Program-made: the position numbers and the translations under genes | Notes under the pieces: model-generated | What the model was told of the DNA's origin: nothing | Database searches by the model: none | Seen by the model: only the letters and a program-made list of their open reading frames with translations | NCBI GenBank assembly: GCA_046715235.1 | Contig: JBKJZO010000221.1 | Coordinates: forward strand, 1 to 19,124 | DNA: 19,124 bases | Reading direction: 5' to 3' | DNA from: JBKJZO01 sp046715235 | Lineage (GTDB): Bacteria; Actinomycetota; Actinomycetes; BP-191 | Shown here: positions 8,341 through 16,501 of the stretch, in pieces | Position numbering within the stretch: the first letter of the stretch is position 1 | Layout: each line of letters starts with the position of its first letter

Positions 8341-9302
8341 GACGATGCTCCGTTCGTGCTCTCGGCCAACCGACCGTCGATTGAGTGGGCGCCGTCGAGT
8401 GAGTGGGCGCGGAAGGAGACGCTGTCCTCGGTCAGTTCCATGAAGGCCTCCTCGAGGGATGCCTGCACCGGGCTGAGCTCGTGGACGCGGATGCCGTTGT
8501 CGGCGGCGAGATCGCCGATCCGTGCCGCGGTGAGCCCGGTGACGGTCAGGCCGCCGTCGGGCGCGCGCTCTACGTGCCCGCCGGCGGTGGCGAGGGTCCA
8601 GGTGAGCTCGTCGGCCTGGGGGGACCGTACGACGACCGAGTTCAGTGAGCTGCCGGCGACGAGCTCGTCGACGGTCGCGTTGGCGATCAGGCGTCCTTTT
8701 CCGATGACCACCAGGTGATCCGCGGTCAGTGCCATCTCGCTCATCAGGTGGCTCGATATGAAGACGGTCCGGCCCTCCGCGGCGAGCGACTTGAGGAGAA
8801 CGCGGATCCAGCGGATGCCTTCGGGGTCGAGCCCGTTGATGGGCTCGTCGAAGAGGAGCACTTCGGGGTCGCCGAGCAGGGCGGCGGCAATGCCGAGTCG
8901 CTGGCCCATGCCCAACGAGAGCCCGCCGGCGCGCTTGCGGGCGACGGATTCGAGGCCGACGAGCTCTAGGACCTCGCTCACCCGGTCGCGCGGAATGCGA
9001 TTGCTCTGAGCCAGCGCAAGCAGGTGGTGGTAGCCACTGCGACCGCCGTGCACCGCCTTGGCTTCGAGCGCGACCCCGACCTTGCGCAGCGGGCGCTCGT
9101 GGTCGGCGTACCGGCGGCCGTCGATGGTGACCGAACCGGACGTCGGTGCATCCAGCCCGATCATCATCCGCATGGTCGTCGACTTGCCGGCGCCGTTGGG
9201 ACCGAGGAAGCCGGTGACGCGACCGGGCAGCACGTCGAACGACAGGTCGTCGACGGCGAGCGTGTCGCCGTACCTCTTGGACAGGTTGCGGGCCTCGATC
9301 AT
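8337..9302 (-). CDS. ABC-2 exporter ATP-binding protein (DrrA/CcmA-like)
   Basis: This 321-residue ATPase would energise the adjacent permease. Walker A GPNGAGKST is at 34-42, signature LSLGM at 128-132 (a relaxed form of LSGGQ usual in this subfamily), Walker B VLLFDEP at 148-154 and the H-loop His at 185. A C-terminal extension (about 215-321) is typical of drug-export ATPases. The ATG at 9302 gives the family N-terminus MIEARNLSKRYGD and has GGAGGG upstream. The protein forms the first gene of a two-gene minus-strand operon. Confidence 0.92.
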   Translation of the reverse strand: MIEARNLSKRYGDTLAVDDLSFDVLPGRVTGFLGPNGAGKSTTMRMMIGLDAPTSGSVTIDGRRYADHERPLRKVGVALEAKAVHGGRSGYHHLLALAQSNRIPRDRVSEVLELVGLESVARKRAGGLSLGMGQRLGIAAALLGDPEVLLFDEPINGLDPEGIRWIRVLLKSLAAEGRTVFISSHLMSEMALTADHLVVIGKGRLIANATVDELVAGSSLNSVVVRSPQADELTWTLATAGGHVERAPDGGLTVTGLTAARIGDLAADNGIRVHELSPVQASLEEAFMELTEDSVSFRAHSLDGAHSIDGRLAESTNGASS

Positions 9303-9483
9303 TGCGGTGGTTCCCTCCGACGTTGGTCGTCTTCTCCGATACGTCGAAGTTAGGAGTAGGCAATCGCTCGGTACGACGCCCTGCAGGCTGGTCTTGAGGT
9401 GCCCGCGTCTACATCGCCCGGCGTACGGCGAGTGGTCCCGCAGGGTGACGCCTCGCCGGGGGCACGCGCCTACGCTTGATTGC
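9303..9483. promoter_or_regulatory. Divergent control region between ABC exporter and two-component system
   Basis: This 181-bp region must hold promoters in both directions. On the plus strand TACGCT at 9471-9476 is a -10-like hexamer only 7 nt before the kinase GTG at 9484, and TGACGC at 9446-9451 could act as a -35 (spacing 19). No ribosome binding site is seen before that GTG, so the kinase mRNA may be leaderless. On the minus strand the GGAGGG ribosome binding site of the ATPase gene is clear but its promoter is not. I could not define a binding site for the response regulator. Confidence 0.4.
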
Positions 9484-10665
9484 GTGAGACGCCTTCTTCG
9501 CGCGCCGGGTCGCGCTATCCGCGCGATGCGGCGAAGGAAGCCTGAGACGCTCGACTGGACGATCGTCGCCGTCCTCAGTGTCGCCACCGTGGGCGCAAGA
9601 CTGGTCACGCTGGACCGCGCGGGTTTCTGGGCTTTGCCGATCGAGCTGGCCGCGTGCGTGGCGCTCAAGTGGCGGCGCACCAGGCCACTCGCGGTCCTGG
9701 CCTTCATCGCTGCGGCCTTCACTTTCGAGGTGGCGACCCTCGTACCCGAGAACAACGTCGGAATTCCGATGATGATCGCGATCTACTCGGCCTTCGGTTA
9801 TGCCCCGCGCCGGCAGGCGATAATCGGGTTCGTTGCGACTCTGATCGCTTTGAACCTCGCGTCCTTTGCGCCGTGGGTCGAACCGCACCGCGAGCGCATC
9901 ATCGAGGGCTTGGTCATGGCTGTCTTCGGTGCCGTCGGAGACAACCGGCGCGTCCGGCGCGCGTACGTCGCCGGCATCGAGGAGCGCGCCGCGCGACTCG
10001 AACGCGAGCGCGAGGTGCAGGCCAAGATGGCGGCCGCCGAGGAACGCGCCCGCATCGCCCGTGAACTGCACGATGTCGTCGCGCACAGCCTGTCGGTCAT
10101 GGTCGCCCAGGCCGACGGAGCGGCGTACGTCGTCGACAACTCTCCGGCCGACGCGCGGCAGGCCATCGAGACGGTGGCCGAGACGGGCCGCTCGGCGTTG
10201 TCGGAGATGCACCGGCTCCTCGGCATCCTGCGCTCCGACGACGAGGACACGATGGCGCCGCAGCCGGGTGTCGACCAGCTCGATGCGCTGATAGCGCGCA
10301 CCCAGTCCGCCGGGCTGCCCGTGACCCTGACCGTGCAGGGCGCACCGGCTGAGCTGAGCCCGGGGCTGTCGCTCACGGTCTACCGCATCGTCCAAGAGGC
10401 GCTGACCAATACCCTCAAGCACGCCGGCCCGGCCGTCAGCGCCCGGGTGCAACTGCGATACGACGACGAGGCGGTTGAGATCGACGTGGACGACGACGGT
10501 TCGCCGGCGCGAGCCGCTCCGGGTCTCGTTGACGACGAGGGCGGCCACGGCCTGACGGGGATGCGGGAACGGACCGCTGTCTACGGCGGCAGCCTGCAAG
10601 CAGGTCCGCGGGCTGGGCGCGGCTGGCGGATCCATGCCAGGCTCCCCCTGGAAGCGGGCTCGTGA
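9484..10665 (+). CDS. NarL-type sensor histidine kinase (HisKA_3)
   Basis: The 393-residue kinase has five or six N-terminal membrane helices (between residues 25 and 150) joined by short loops and no large external domain, so it probably senses a signal in or at the membrane. A short coiled coil (about 165-190) leads to the dimerisation/phosphoacceptor motif ARELHDVVAHSLSVMV with His196. The ATPase domain shows the N-box LTNTLKHAG (307-315) and G-box GHGLTGMRER (354-363). It would phosphorylate the response regulator encoded next, with which it overlaps by 4 nt. The GTG at 9484 is preferred; upstream in-frame sequence has no homology. Confidence 0.93.
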   Translation: MRRLLRAPGRAIRAMRRRKPETLDWTIVAVLSVATVGARLVTLDRAGFWALPIELAACVALKWRRTRPLAVLAFIAAAFTFEVATLVPENNVGIPMMIAIYSAFGYAPRRQAIIGFVATLIALNLASFAPWVEPHRERIIEGLVMAVFGAVGDNRRVRRAYVAGIEERAARLEREREVQAKMAAAEERARIARELHDVVAHSLSVMVAQADGAAYVVDNSPADARQAIETVAETGRSALSEMHRLLGILRSDDEDTMAPQPGVDQLDALIARTQSAGLPVTLTVQGAPAELSPGLSLTVYRIVQEALTNTLKHAGPAVSARVQLRYDDEAVEIDVDDDGSPARAAPGLVDDEGGHGLTGMRERTAVYGGSLQAGPRAGRGWRIHARLPLEAGS

Positions 10666-11327
10666 CCATTTCCGTTGTGCTCGTCGACGACCAGCCGATG
10701 CTGCGCCTCGGCTTCCGCATGGTTCTCGATGCGCAGCCGGATATGCGAGTTGTCGCCGAGGCGGAGAACGGCGAGGAAGCGATCGCGGTCGTCCGGGAAC
10801 ACCAGCCCGACGTCGTGCTCATGGATGTGCGCATGCCCAAGATGGACGGCGTCGAGGCGACTCGGCAGATCGTCGAATCGGGCGGCCGGTCGCGGGTGCT
10901 GATCCTTACGACGTTCGACCTCGACGAGTACGCGTTCGCCGGTCTGCGGGCGGGCGCGAGCGGATTCCTGCTCAAGAACGTGCCGCCGGAGGACCTGCTC
11001 TCGGCGATCCGCGCGGTGGCGACGGGCGACGCCGTACTCGCACCGACCGTGACCCGGCGACTGCTCGATGCATTCGCCGACCGGCTGCCAGTCGCCGGTC
11101 AGCGAAACGACTCGATGCTGGCTGCCCTGACGCCCCGCGAACGCGAAGTCCTCGTCGAGATCGCCACGGGCGAGTCCAACGCGCAGATCGCCGAACGGTT
11201 GTTCCTCTCGGAGGCGACGGTGAAGACCCACGTGGGCCGGATCCTCGCCAAGCTGCACCTGCACGACCGCGTGCAGGCCGTCGTACTCGCCTACGAGTCG
11301 GGGCTTGTGCGTCCCGGCGGCCAGTGA
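10662..11327 (+). CDS. NarL/FixJ (LuxR-type) response regulator
   Basis: The 221-residue protein has a receiver domain (1-120) with the acidic pair Asp9/Asp10, phosphoacceptor Asp55 in VVLMDVRMP, Thr84 and Lys105. A LuxR-type helix-turn-helix follows (about 153-215, LTPREREVLVEIATGESNAQ). The GTG start shares GTGA with the kinase stop. Together with the kinase and the divergent exporter it forms a four-gene sensing and export module; direct control of the exporter promoter is the simplest reading but is inferred from layout. Confidence 0.95.
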   Translation: MTISVVLVDDQPMLRLGFRMVLDAQPDMRVVAEAENGEEAIAVVREHQPDVVLMDVRMPKMDGVEATRQIVESGGRSRVLILTTFDLDEYAFAGLRAGASGFLLKNVPPEDLLSAIRAVATGDAVLAPTVTRRLLDAFADRLPVAGQRNDSMLAALTPREREVLVEIATGESNAQIAERLFLSEATVKTHVGRILAKLHLHDRVQAVVLAYESGLVRPGGQ

Positions 11328-11551
11328 CCGCGACACGTCCGCCGGCTATCGCTCGAACTGTGACCCCCACGTGCGAGGGGTCGCGCAGGCTCAAATCGCC
11401 TGGATCCAAGGCTATCCCTTACCCCGTAGAAATTACCCGAACCATCCCTTGACGCCACATATCGGACCCTGCTTCATTGCACCCGTCGGCGGGATGAGCG
11501 ATCATGCCGGGGCCCAGAGGGGGCCCGCGGCATTGCCTCCCAGGGGCTCAA
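11328..11551 (+). promoter_or_regulatory. Leader region of the DNRLRE/RHS locus: putative promoter and 5' UTR hairpin
   Basis: This is a 224-bp region without a gene. A candidate promoter is TTGACG (11449-11454), N18, TTCATT (11473-11478). Just upstream, the hexamer TTACCC occurs twice, 14 bp apart (from 11419 and 11433), a possible activator or repressor site. A strong GC hairpin is formed by CCGGGGCCC (11507-11515) and GGGCCCGCGG (11521-11530) with loop AGAGG, and a smaller one by CCCG-TCGG-CGGG (11482-11493). The RBS AGGGG precedes the ATG at 11552. I recognise no known riboswitch class. No terminator for the preceding regulator gene is visible. Confidence 0.4.
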
Positions 11552-13021
11552 ATGCGCGCTCACTCGCTTCGCTTCGCAGCTGTCATCGCGACTGTCTCGC
11601 TCGGCCTCGCGACCGCCCAGACTCAGGTGCACACGGCGGCAGCGGCTCCGGCCCCCCCGGTGGCCTTGCCCGACCCGGTGTCACCGGAGCCGGCGAACCG
11701 CAACCCGGCGCCGACGCCGAGCCCCGAACTGGTGCTGCCAAGCGGCGAGCTGCCAGCGCGTCGCACCCTCTCGACGCGAACGTTCCGCGACCCGGACGGC
11801 ACGTTGCGCGCCGAGATCTACTCCGGCGCCATCAACTACATCGACGCCGCGGGCGCGTTGCAGCCGATCGATAACACACTGGTCGCGACGCCGTCCCGGT
11901 CCGGTCGGGCTCTCCCGTCAGGGTATGCGTGGCAGAACGCAGCGAACCGGTTCACCGCTGCGTTCCCGAGCCGGATCGAGGGGGCGCCGGTCCGCATAGA
12001 CGGTCCTTGGGGCGCGGTGGAGATGGGCATGCTCGGCGCGAGCGCTGCCGGGCAGCAGAAGGGCAGCTCGGTCACCTACGCGAACGCGCTGCCGGGCGTC
12101 ACGGTGTCCTACCTGGCGCAGGCGGAAAGCGTGAAACAGCTCATCACGCTGGCGAGCCCCGCCGCCGCGTCGACCTTCCAGCACCGGCTCAAGCTGAGCC
12201 CCGGGCTGACGCCGTCGTTGCGCGGCAACCGCATCATCGTGTCCGGACCGACCGGTCAGGTCGGGGCGCTCAGCGCCCCGTACATGTCGGACGCGAAGCG
12301 TGACATGTCGAACGGAATTCGTCTGGGATTGCAGCGATCCGGCCCCGACTGGCTGGTGACCGAGACAGTCGATCGTGCTTGGCTGAACGCCGCCGGGCGG
12401 GCCTGGCCGGTCGTCGTCGACCCGAACTGGACCGCGGGCACGCCGCAGGCCGACTGCTACCTGAGCGACGGCGGGAACGCCAACATCAGCTGGTGCGGCA
12501 GCCCATATCTGGGTGTCGGCTATCACCCCGGGTCGGCGTCGCGGAACCGCACCACCGTCAAGTTCGACGCGCTGACGACCGGGGTGCCCAAGGACGCGCT
12601 CGTCACCTCCGCCGACCTGAGCCTGTTCCTGACCGATGTCATCTCGCCGCTGCCGACGATGAGCGCCTACCCGCTGACCCGGTCGTGGACCGAGTCCGCG
12701 ACGTGGAACAAGTACGACGGCACGAGCGCGTGGACGGCGGCGGGCGGCGACTACGACCCGACGCGCACTGTCGGCACCACGTCCAATGGCGTGAACTGGG
12801 GTGATCAGTACACCTGGCACCCGACGAAGATGGTCGCGGACATGGTCGCTGGCACGATCCCCAACCACGGGTTCCTGATCCGCGCGGCGACCGAAACCAA
12901 TGGCAAGGCGCATTTCATGTCCAAGGACGGCAACCCGTCCAACTACCACCCGCGCCTGACGGTCCGGTACGCGCTCGCGCGCGGCGACCAGTCGTACTTC
13001 AGCACCACCGACTCAATCTGA
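11552..13021 (+). CDS. Secreted DNRLRE-domain protein, N-terminal half of a frameshifted RHS protein
   Basis: The 489-residue product starts with a Sec signal peptide: a basic start MRAHSLRF, hydrophobic 8-22, and Ala-rich cleavage region 20-33. A proline-rich spacer follows, then a beta-rich region, and from about residue 300 a DNRLRE domain ending in YHPRLTVRYA. This domain is usual at the N-terminus of large secreted actinobacterial RHS proteins and is thought to act in surface display or adhesion. The frame ends at a TGA (13019-13021) right where such proteins pass into the RHS region. The next frame carries the expected continuation (NLSDRSIAKVNNASGNLLY). The ATG at 11552 is chosen over one at 11504 because it starts the signal peptide and has AGGGG upstream. 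If the frame were restored the product would be about 1519 residues. Confidence 0.85.
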   Translation: MRAHSLRFAAVIATVSLGLATAQTQVHTAAAAPAPPVALPDPVSPEPANRNPAPTPSPELVLPSGELPARRTLSTRTFRDPDGTLRAEIYSGAINYIDAAGALQPIDNTLVATPSRSGRALPSGYAWQNAANRFTAAFPSRIEGAPVRIDGPWGAVEMGMLGASAAGQQKGSSVTYANALPGVTVSYLAQAESVKQLITLASPAAASTFQHRLKLSPGLTPSLRGNRIIVSGPTGQVGALSAPYMSDAKRDMSNGIRLGLQRSGPDWLVTETVDRAWLNAAGRAWPVVVDPNWTAGTPQADCYLSDGGNANISWCGSPYLGVGYHPGSASRNRTTVKFDALTTGVPKDALVTSADLSLFLTDVISPLPTMSAYPLTRSWTESATWNKYDGTSAWTAAGGDYDPTRTVGTTSNGVNWGDQYTWHPTKMVADMVAGTIPNHGFLIRAATETNGKAHFMSKDGNPSNYHPRLTVRYALARGDQSYFSTTDSI

Positions 13022-13041
13022 GCGACCGGTCGATTGCGAAG

Positions 13042-16000
13042 GTGAACAACGCGAGCGGCAACTTGCTGTACCGGACCTCGGACATCAGCGTGCGCGGGGT
13101 TGGCCTGCCGCTGCAGGTCGGCCGCCATTACAACAGCACCGGGTCGTACGGGCAGCAGTGGCGCTTCGATGTCGGCAAGGACGTCAACATCGAGCCGCAG
13201 CCTGACGGCGGGATGAACTACACGACACCGTCCAGCACCGTGTTCCTCTTCACCCCAAAGACCGGCGGCGGCTTCACCACGCCGGCCGGCGCAAACGCCG
13301 ACCTCACCACGGTCAGCCCGACGCAGGTGAAGCTGACGTTCCAGAAGTCCGGCCGGACCTACCTGTTCGACAAGACCTGGCAGACCTATGCGCTCGGCAA
13401 GTACTTCCTCATCGAGGACGCCGACCGTCACGGGAACAAGATCACCTACGGCTACACCCCCGCGGGTGACCTGAGCACCATCACCGACACGCAGGGACGC
13501 GTGCTCAACGTCACCACGACCGCCGGGAAGATCACCCGGATCGCGGAAACCGCGCCGCGGACCCGGGTGTGGAACTACGCGTGGACCGGCAATGAGCTGT
13601 CCACCTACACCGACGCGGACGGCAAAATCACCACCTACGGCTACGACAGCTACCCGATGCTGTCCTCGGTGACCGACCCGGTGGGCAAGCAACTGAAGCT
13701 GGTCATCCCGTCGACGGGCCGCACTGCGAGTGTGACCCGGGTGACGAACACGACGAACGGCACCGGGCCGACGTACACGTTCGCCCACAACACGACCGGC
13801 GGCAGCCCGTGCACCGCGAGCGGGGTGATGGGACGCATGACCGTCACCGGCCCGAACGCCGGCGTGACGAACTACTGCTGGGACGGTCAGTCCCGGGTGA
13901 TCCAGACGTTCGACCCGCTCGGCCGATCCCGCGCGGCGGCGTACACGACGAACAGCAACGTGGAGTCGCTGACCGACGGGCTGTCGGCGATCTCGACCCT
14001 GACCTATGACAACTTGAACAACCTGACGAAGATGCAGGCGCCGGGTGTTGGTGGCCGGGAATCGACGCTCGAATACCCAACTCCGGTGGGTAGCGGTCCG
14101 CATGCGTTGGAGTTCTACCAGCCGACCACGTCCAAGGACGCGCAGGGCAACGAGACGACGTACAGCTACACCGCCGGCCGCAACCTGGACACGGTCGCGA
14201 CCCCGGGCGGTGCGGGCGGCACGTTGGACAACGACTACCAGGGCGATCCGGGCGTGTCCTGCGGCGGGAAGCCGGGCGAGTTGTGCAAGACCACCGACGG
14301 GCGCGGCAACGCCACGTCGTACGGCTATGACAGTTCGGGGAACTTGACCAGCGTCACCCCGCCGGCGCCGCTGGGCGGGACGACTGTCGTGCCGGACAGT
14401 CTGGGGCGGACGGCGTCGATGACGGACGGGAAGGGTCAGGTCACGCTGCTCACCTACGACAAGCTGGACCGGATCACGCAGGTCCGGTACGGCGGCGCGC
14501 CGACTTGCACCCCGAGCGCGGGGAACTGCATCACCTACGCTTACGACGCGGTGGGGAACCTGCTGACCCGCACCGATAACACGGGCGGCACCACGTTCGC
14601 CTACGACGCGCTGCACCGGCCGACCTCGAAGGTCACGCCATACTTCGGCAGCTCGGATGTCACCTACGACGGTGTCGGCAACATCCTCACCTTCTCCGAG
14701 GACGCATCCACCACGACGACATACGCGTACGACCTGGCGAACAACCTGGACAAGCTCGCTGAGCCGGGCGGCACCTGCACCGGCTACAGCCTGACCGCGC
14801 TGCCGCCGGCATCAGCGAAGTGTGTGCTGTTCGACCAGGACTTCAACGGCCGGCGGACGCTGGCCCGCTTCCCGTCCGGGCAGAAGACCGAGTACGCCTA
14901 CGACGGCTCGGGACGGCAGACCTCGGTCGTCGGCAAGCGCCCGGCCGGCACGGCGTTCACCTCCCGGTCCTACACCTACGCTCACCCGTCGACGGGCGCG
15001 GACACTGATCTGCGCTGGAGCATGGCGGAGGTCAACCCGGGCCTGGCGGATGTGAGCAGCACCTACGGGTACGACGGCATGGATCAGTTGACCGCCGCGA
15101 CCCGCGGCGCCACCACCTGGGGTTACAGCTACGACCTGGCCGGGAACCGGACGCAACTGACGCAGACGGGGGAGCCGACCACGTTCTACGGCTACAACAA
15201 CGCCGACATGTTGTGCTGGTCCGGTCCGACCGCGGGTGGCAACGGCACGACATCCTGCCCGGCGACGCCGGCTGGTGACACCGCGCACAGCTACGACGGG
15301 AACGGGAACCTGACCGCGGCGGGCAGTCAGACGTTCGGGTACAACACGAAGAACCAGACGTCGCAGGTCACCACCGGCGGCAGCCCGCTGCCGATGGGGT
15401 ACGCCGACGCCGACTCGACCGAGCGGGACACCGCCGGCGGCACCCGCTTCGCCAACGACCTGCTCGGCGCCACTGGGCAGCTCACCGGAGCGTCTTGGCT
15501 GGGCTTCACCCGTGAACCCAGCGGCAACCTGATCAGCTTGCGCGTAGGCACGGGTGGCAGTTCCGTGAACAGCTACTACACCCACGACGGGCTCGGCAGC
15601 GTGATCGCGCTCACTGACAGCACCGGCAACACTGACACGGCCGTCATCACCTACGACCCGTACGGCACGGTCCTGTCCGCGACGGGTAGCCAGGCGGCGC
15701 TGAACCCGTGGCGGTACGCCAGCGGCTACCACGACACAGCGACCGGGCTGACGAAGTTCGGTACGCGCTACTACAACCCCTCGCTCGGCCGGTGGACCCA
15801 ACGCGACCCCCTCGCCGGCAGCATCGACAATCCGAGCGCGGTCAACCGCTACCCGTACGTCGGCAACTCGCCAGTCAACTCGATCGATCCAACCGGGCGC
15901 GGTTTCCTGAGTGGGTTGAGTGGGTTGGCAGAGATACTCATCGGCGGCGTTGAGGTCGCCCTCGCGGGGGCGGCAGGATACGCATCAGGATACTATATCG

Positions 16001-16110
16001 GCCTATTGATACTCGGAGTAGTTTCCGCTCCTGCCTACCTGCCCGTCATTTTGGGTGCAGCGGCTGGCGCGGGGACTTTCAGCCTCGCGGTGTACATTCT
16101 GTCCAGATGA
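13042..16110 (+). CDS. RHS/YD-repeat protein with hydrophobic C-terminal tip (C-terminal part of the split gene)
   Basis: The 1022-residue product is built of YD repeats (GYTPAGDLSTITDTQGR near 135, YGYDSSGNLTSV, YAYDAVGNLLTRTDN and many others). These fold into the hollow beta-cocoon of RHS/teneurin-type proteins. The conserved core end is present: LGSVIALTDSTGN, GLTKFGTRYYNPSLGRWTQRDP (with LGRWTQRDP at 915-923), then YPYVGNSPVNSIDPTG ending at 952. The DP motifs at 922 and 949 match the aspartyl autocleavage site of RHS proteins that frees the tip. The GTG at 13042 has no ribosome binding site, and homology continues upstream in the same frame to 13015. It is therefore probably the rest of the DNRLRE gene, not an independent start. 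Without the signal peptide it would stay in the cytoplasm. Confidence 0.88.
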   Translation: MNNASGNLLYRTSDISVRGVGLPLQVGRHYNSTGSYGQQWRFDVGKDVNIEPQPDGGMNYTTPSSTVFLFTPKTGGGFTTPAGANADLTTVSPTQVKLTFQKSGRTYLFDKTWQTYALGKYFLIEDADRHGNKITYGYTPAGDLSTITDTQGRVLNVTTTAGKITRIAETAPRTRVWNYAWTGNELSTYTDADGKITTYGYDSYPMLSSVTDPVGKQLKLVIPSTGRTASVTRVTNTTNGTGPTYTFAHNTTGGSPCTASGVMGRMTVTGPNAGVTNYCWDGQSRVIQTFDPLGRSRAAAYTTNSNVESLTDGLSAISTLTYDNLNNLTKMQAPGVGGRESTLEYPTPVGSGPHALEFYQPTTSKDAQGNETTYSYTAGRNLDTVATPGGAGGTLDNDYQGDPGVSCGGKPGELCKTTDGRGNATSYGYDSSGNLTSVTPPAPLGGTTVVPDSLGRTASMTDGKGQVTLLTYDKLDRITQVRYGGAPTCTPSAGNCITYAYDAVGNLLTRTDNTGGTTFAYDALHRPTSKVTPYFGSSDVTYDGVGNILTFSEDASTTTTYAYDLANNLDKLAEPGGTCTGYSLTALPPASAKCVLFDQDFNGRRTLARFPSGQKTEYAYDGSGRQTSVVGKRPAGTAFTSRSYTYAHPSTGADTDLRWSMAEVNPGLADVSSTYGYDGMDQLTAATRGATTWGYSYDLAGNRTQLTQTGEPTTFYGYNNADMLCWSGPTAGGNGTTSCPATPAGDTAHSYDGNGNLTAAGSQTFGYNTKNQTSQVTTGGSPLPMGYADADSTERDTAGGTRFANDLLGATGQLTGASWLGFTREPSGNLISLRVGTGGSSVNSYYTHDGLGSVIALTDSTGNTDTAVITYDPYGTVLSATGSQAALNPWRYASGYHDTATGLTKFGTRYYNPSLGRWTQRDPLAGSIDNPSAVNRYPYVGNSPVNSIDPTGRGFLSGLSGLAEILIGGVEVALAGAAGYASGYYIGLLILGVVSAPAYLPVILGAAAGAGTFSLAVYILSR
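15493..15655 (+). repeat. RHS core segment, upstream copy of a 163-bp direct repeat
   Basis: This stretch of the RHS core (WLGFTREPSG to TAVITY) recurs at 16502-16664 with a constant offset of 1009 bp and no indels. In the last 95 or so bases only about three positions differ; the first 60 are less alike. Both copies are in the same coding frame relative to the repeat, so crossing-over between them would swap what follows the core. Confidence 0.9.
15898..16107 (+). other. Putative effector tip of the RHS protein (hydrophobic, 70 residues)
   Basis: After DPTG the protein changes into a Gly/Ala-rich hydrophobic tail. Two or three likely membrane segments lie at tip residues about 11-30, 31-52 and 50-68, and charges are few. 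In RHS polymorphic toxins this position carries the toxic domain released by autocleavage. Here the tail looks like a pore-forming or membrane-inserting peptide and not an enzyme. Base composition falls from about 15960 on and AT-rich codons such as ATA and CTA become frequent, as expected of an exchanged tip. No known toxin family is recognised. A simple membrane anchor is the alternative. Confidence 0.5.
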
Positions 16111-16126
16111 CAAGGGAGAGAATCGT

Positions 16127-16495
16127 ATGGCCACGACTAAATCCCGAAGAACGTCCTTCCGGATTCGTAGAGTTGCGGCGATAATCTTGTCTTTGGGCGC
16201 AGTGATGTATCTAATGACATCGCGCTGGTGGGACGCAGGTGCGGCGGCGGCGTTCGCAATCGGCTGCATACTCTACTCCCCACCAACGCGGCCAACGGTT
16301 CGGATGGCCATCAGTCTTCTAATGACCGCTGCAGCACTACTATTTCTAATTGCCGGTGCTAAACAAGATGAGACCATTTCGAATACCGCTGTTGTTGTCT
16401 GCGCGGCAGTGCCAATCTTTATCCTGATGCCCGTCGCGTTCATGGTTCTGATACAATCTAGACGCCACAGGACGGATTTGAGACCCACTGATTGA
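16127..16495 (+). CDS. Small four-helix membrane protein, candidate immunity protein
   Basis: The 122-residue protein has a basic N-terminus (MATTKSRRTSFRIRR) and four probable membrane helices at about 16-31, 36-50, 59-77 and 88-111, with a charged C-terminus (RRHRTDLRPTD). It starts 16 nt after the RHS stop and has a clear GGGAG ribosome binding site, so it is co-expressed. I recognise no family. A small membrane protein directly after the variable tip of an RHS gene is the usual place of the immunity gene, and an all-membrane product suits a membrane-acting toxin. That function is inference. Base composition is clearly lower in GC than in the flanking housekeeping genes. Confidence 0.7.
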   Translation: MATTKSRRTSFRIRRVAAIILSLGAVMYLMTSRWWDAGAAAAFAIGCILYSPPTRPTVRMAISLLMTAAALLFLIAGAKQDETISNTAVVVCAAVPIFILMPVAFMVLIQSRRHRTDLRPTD

Positions 16496-16501
16496 GTGCG
16501 C

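Noticed and set aside
11504..11551. Upstream ATG at 11504 as start of the DNRLRE gene
   Set aside because: It would add 16 Gly/Pro/Arg residues before a typical signal peptide and translate through the leader hairpin. The ATG at 11552 has AGGGG in place.
13005..13025. Programmed -1 ribosomal frameshifting joining the DNRLRE and RHS frames
   Set aside because: The shift site (CTCAATCTGAG) has no X-XXY-YYZ slippery heptamer and I see no clear downstream pseudoknot. A single-base deletion or sequencing error explains it more simply.
12943..14616. Long minus-strand open frame (557 codons) over the RHS gene
   Set aside because: It is antisense of the repetitive GC-rich RHS coding sequence, with Arg/Val/Gly-rich translation, no recognisable domain and no RBS. 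The plus strand has clear YD repeats.
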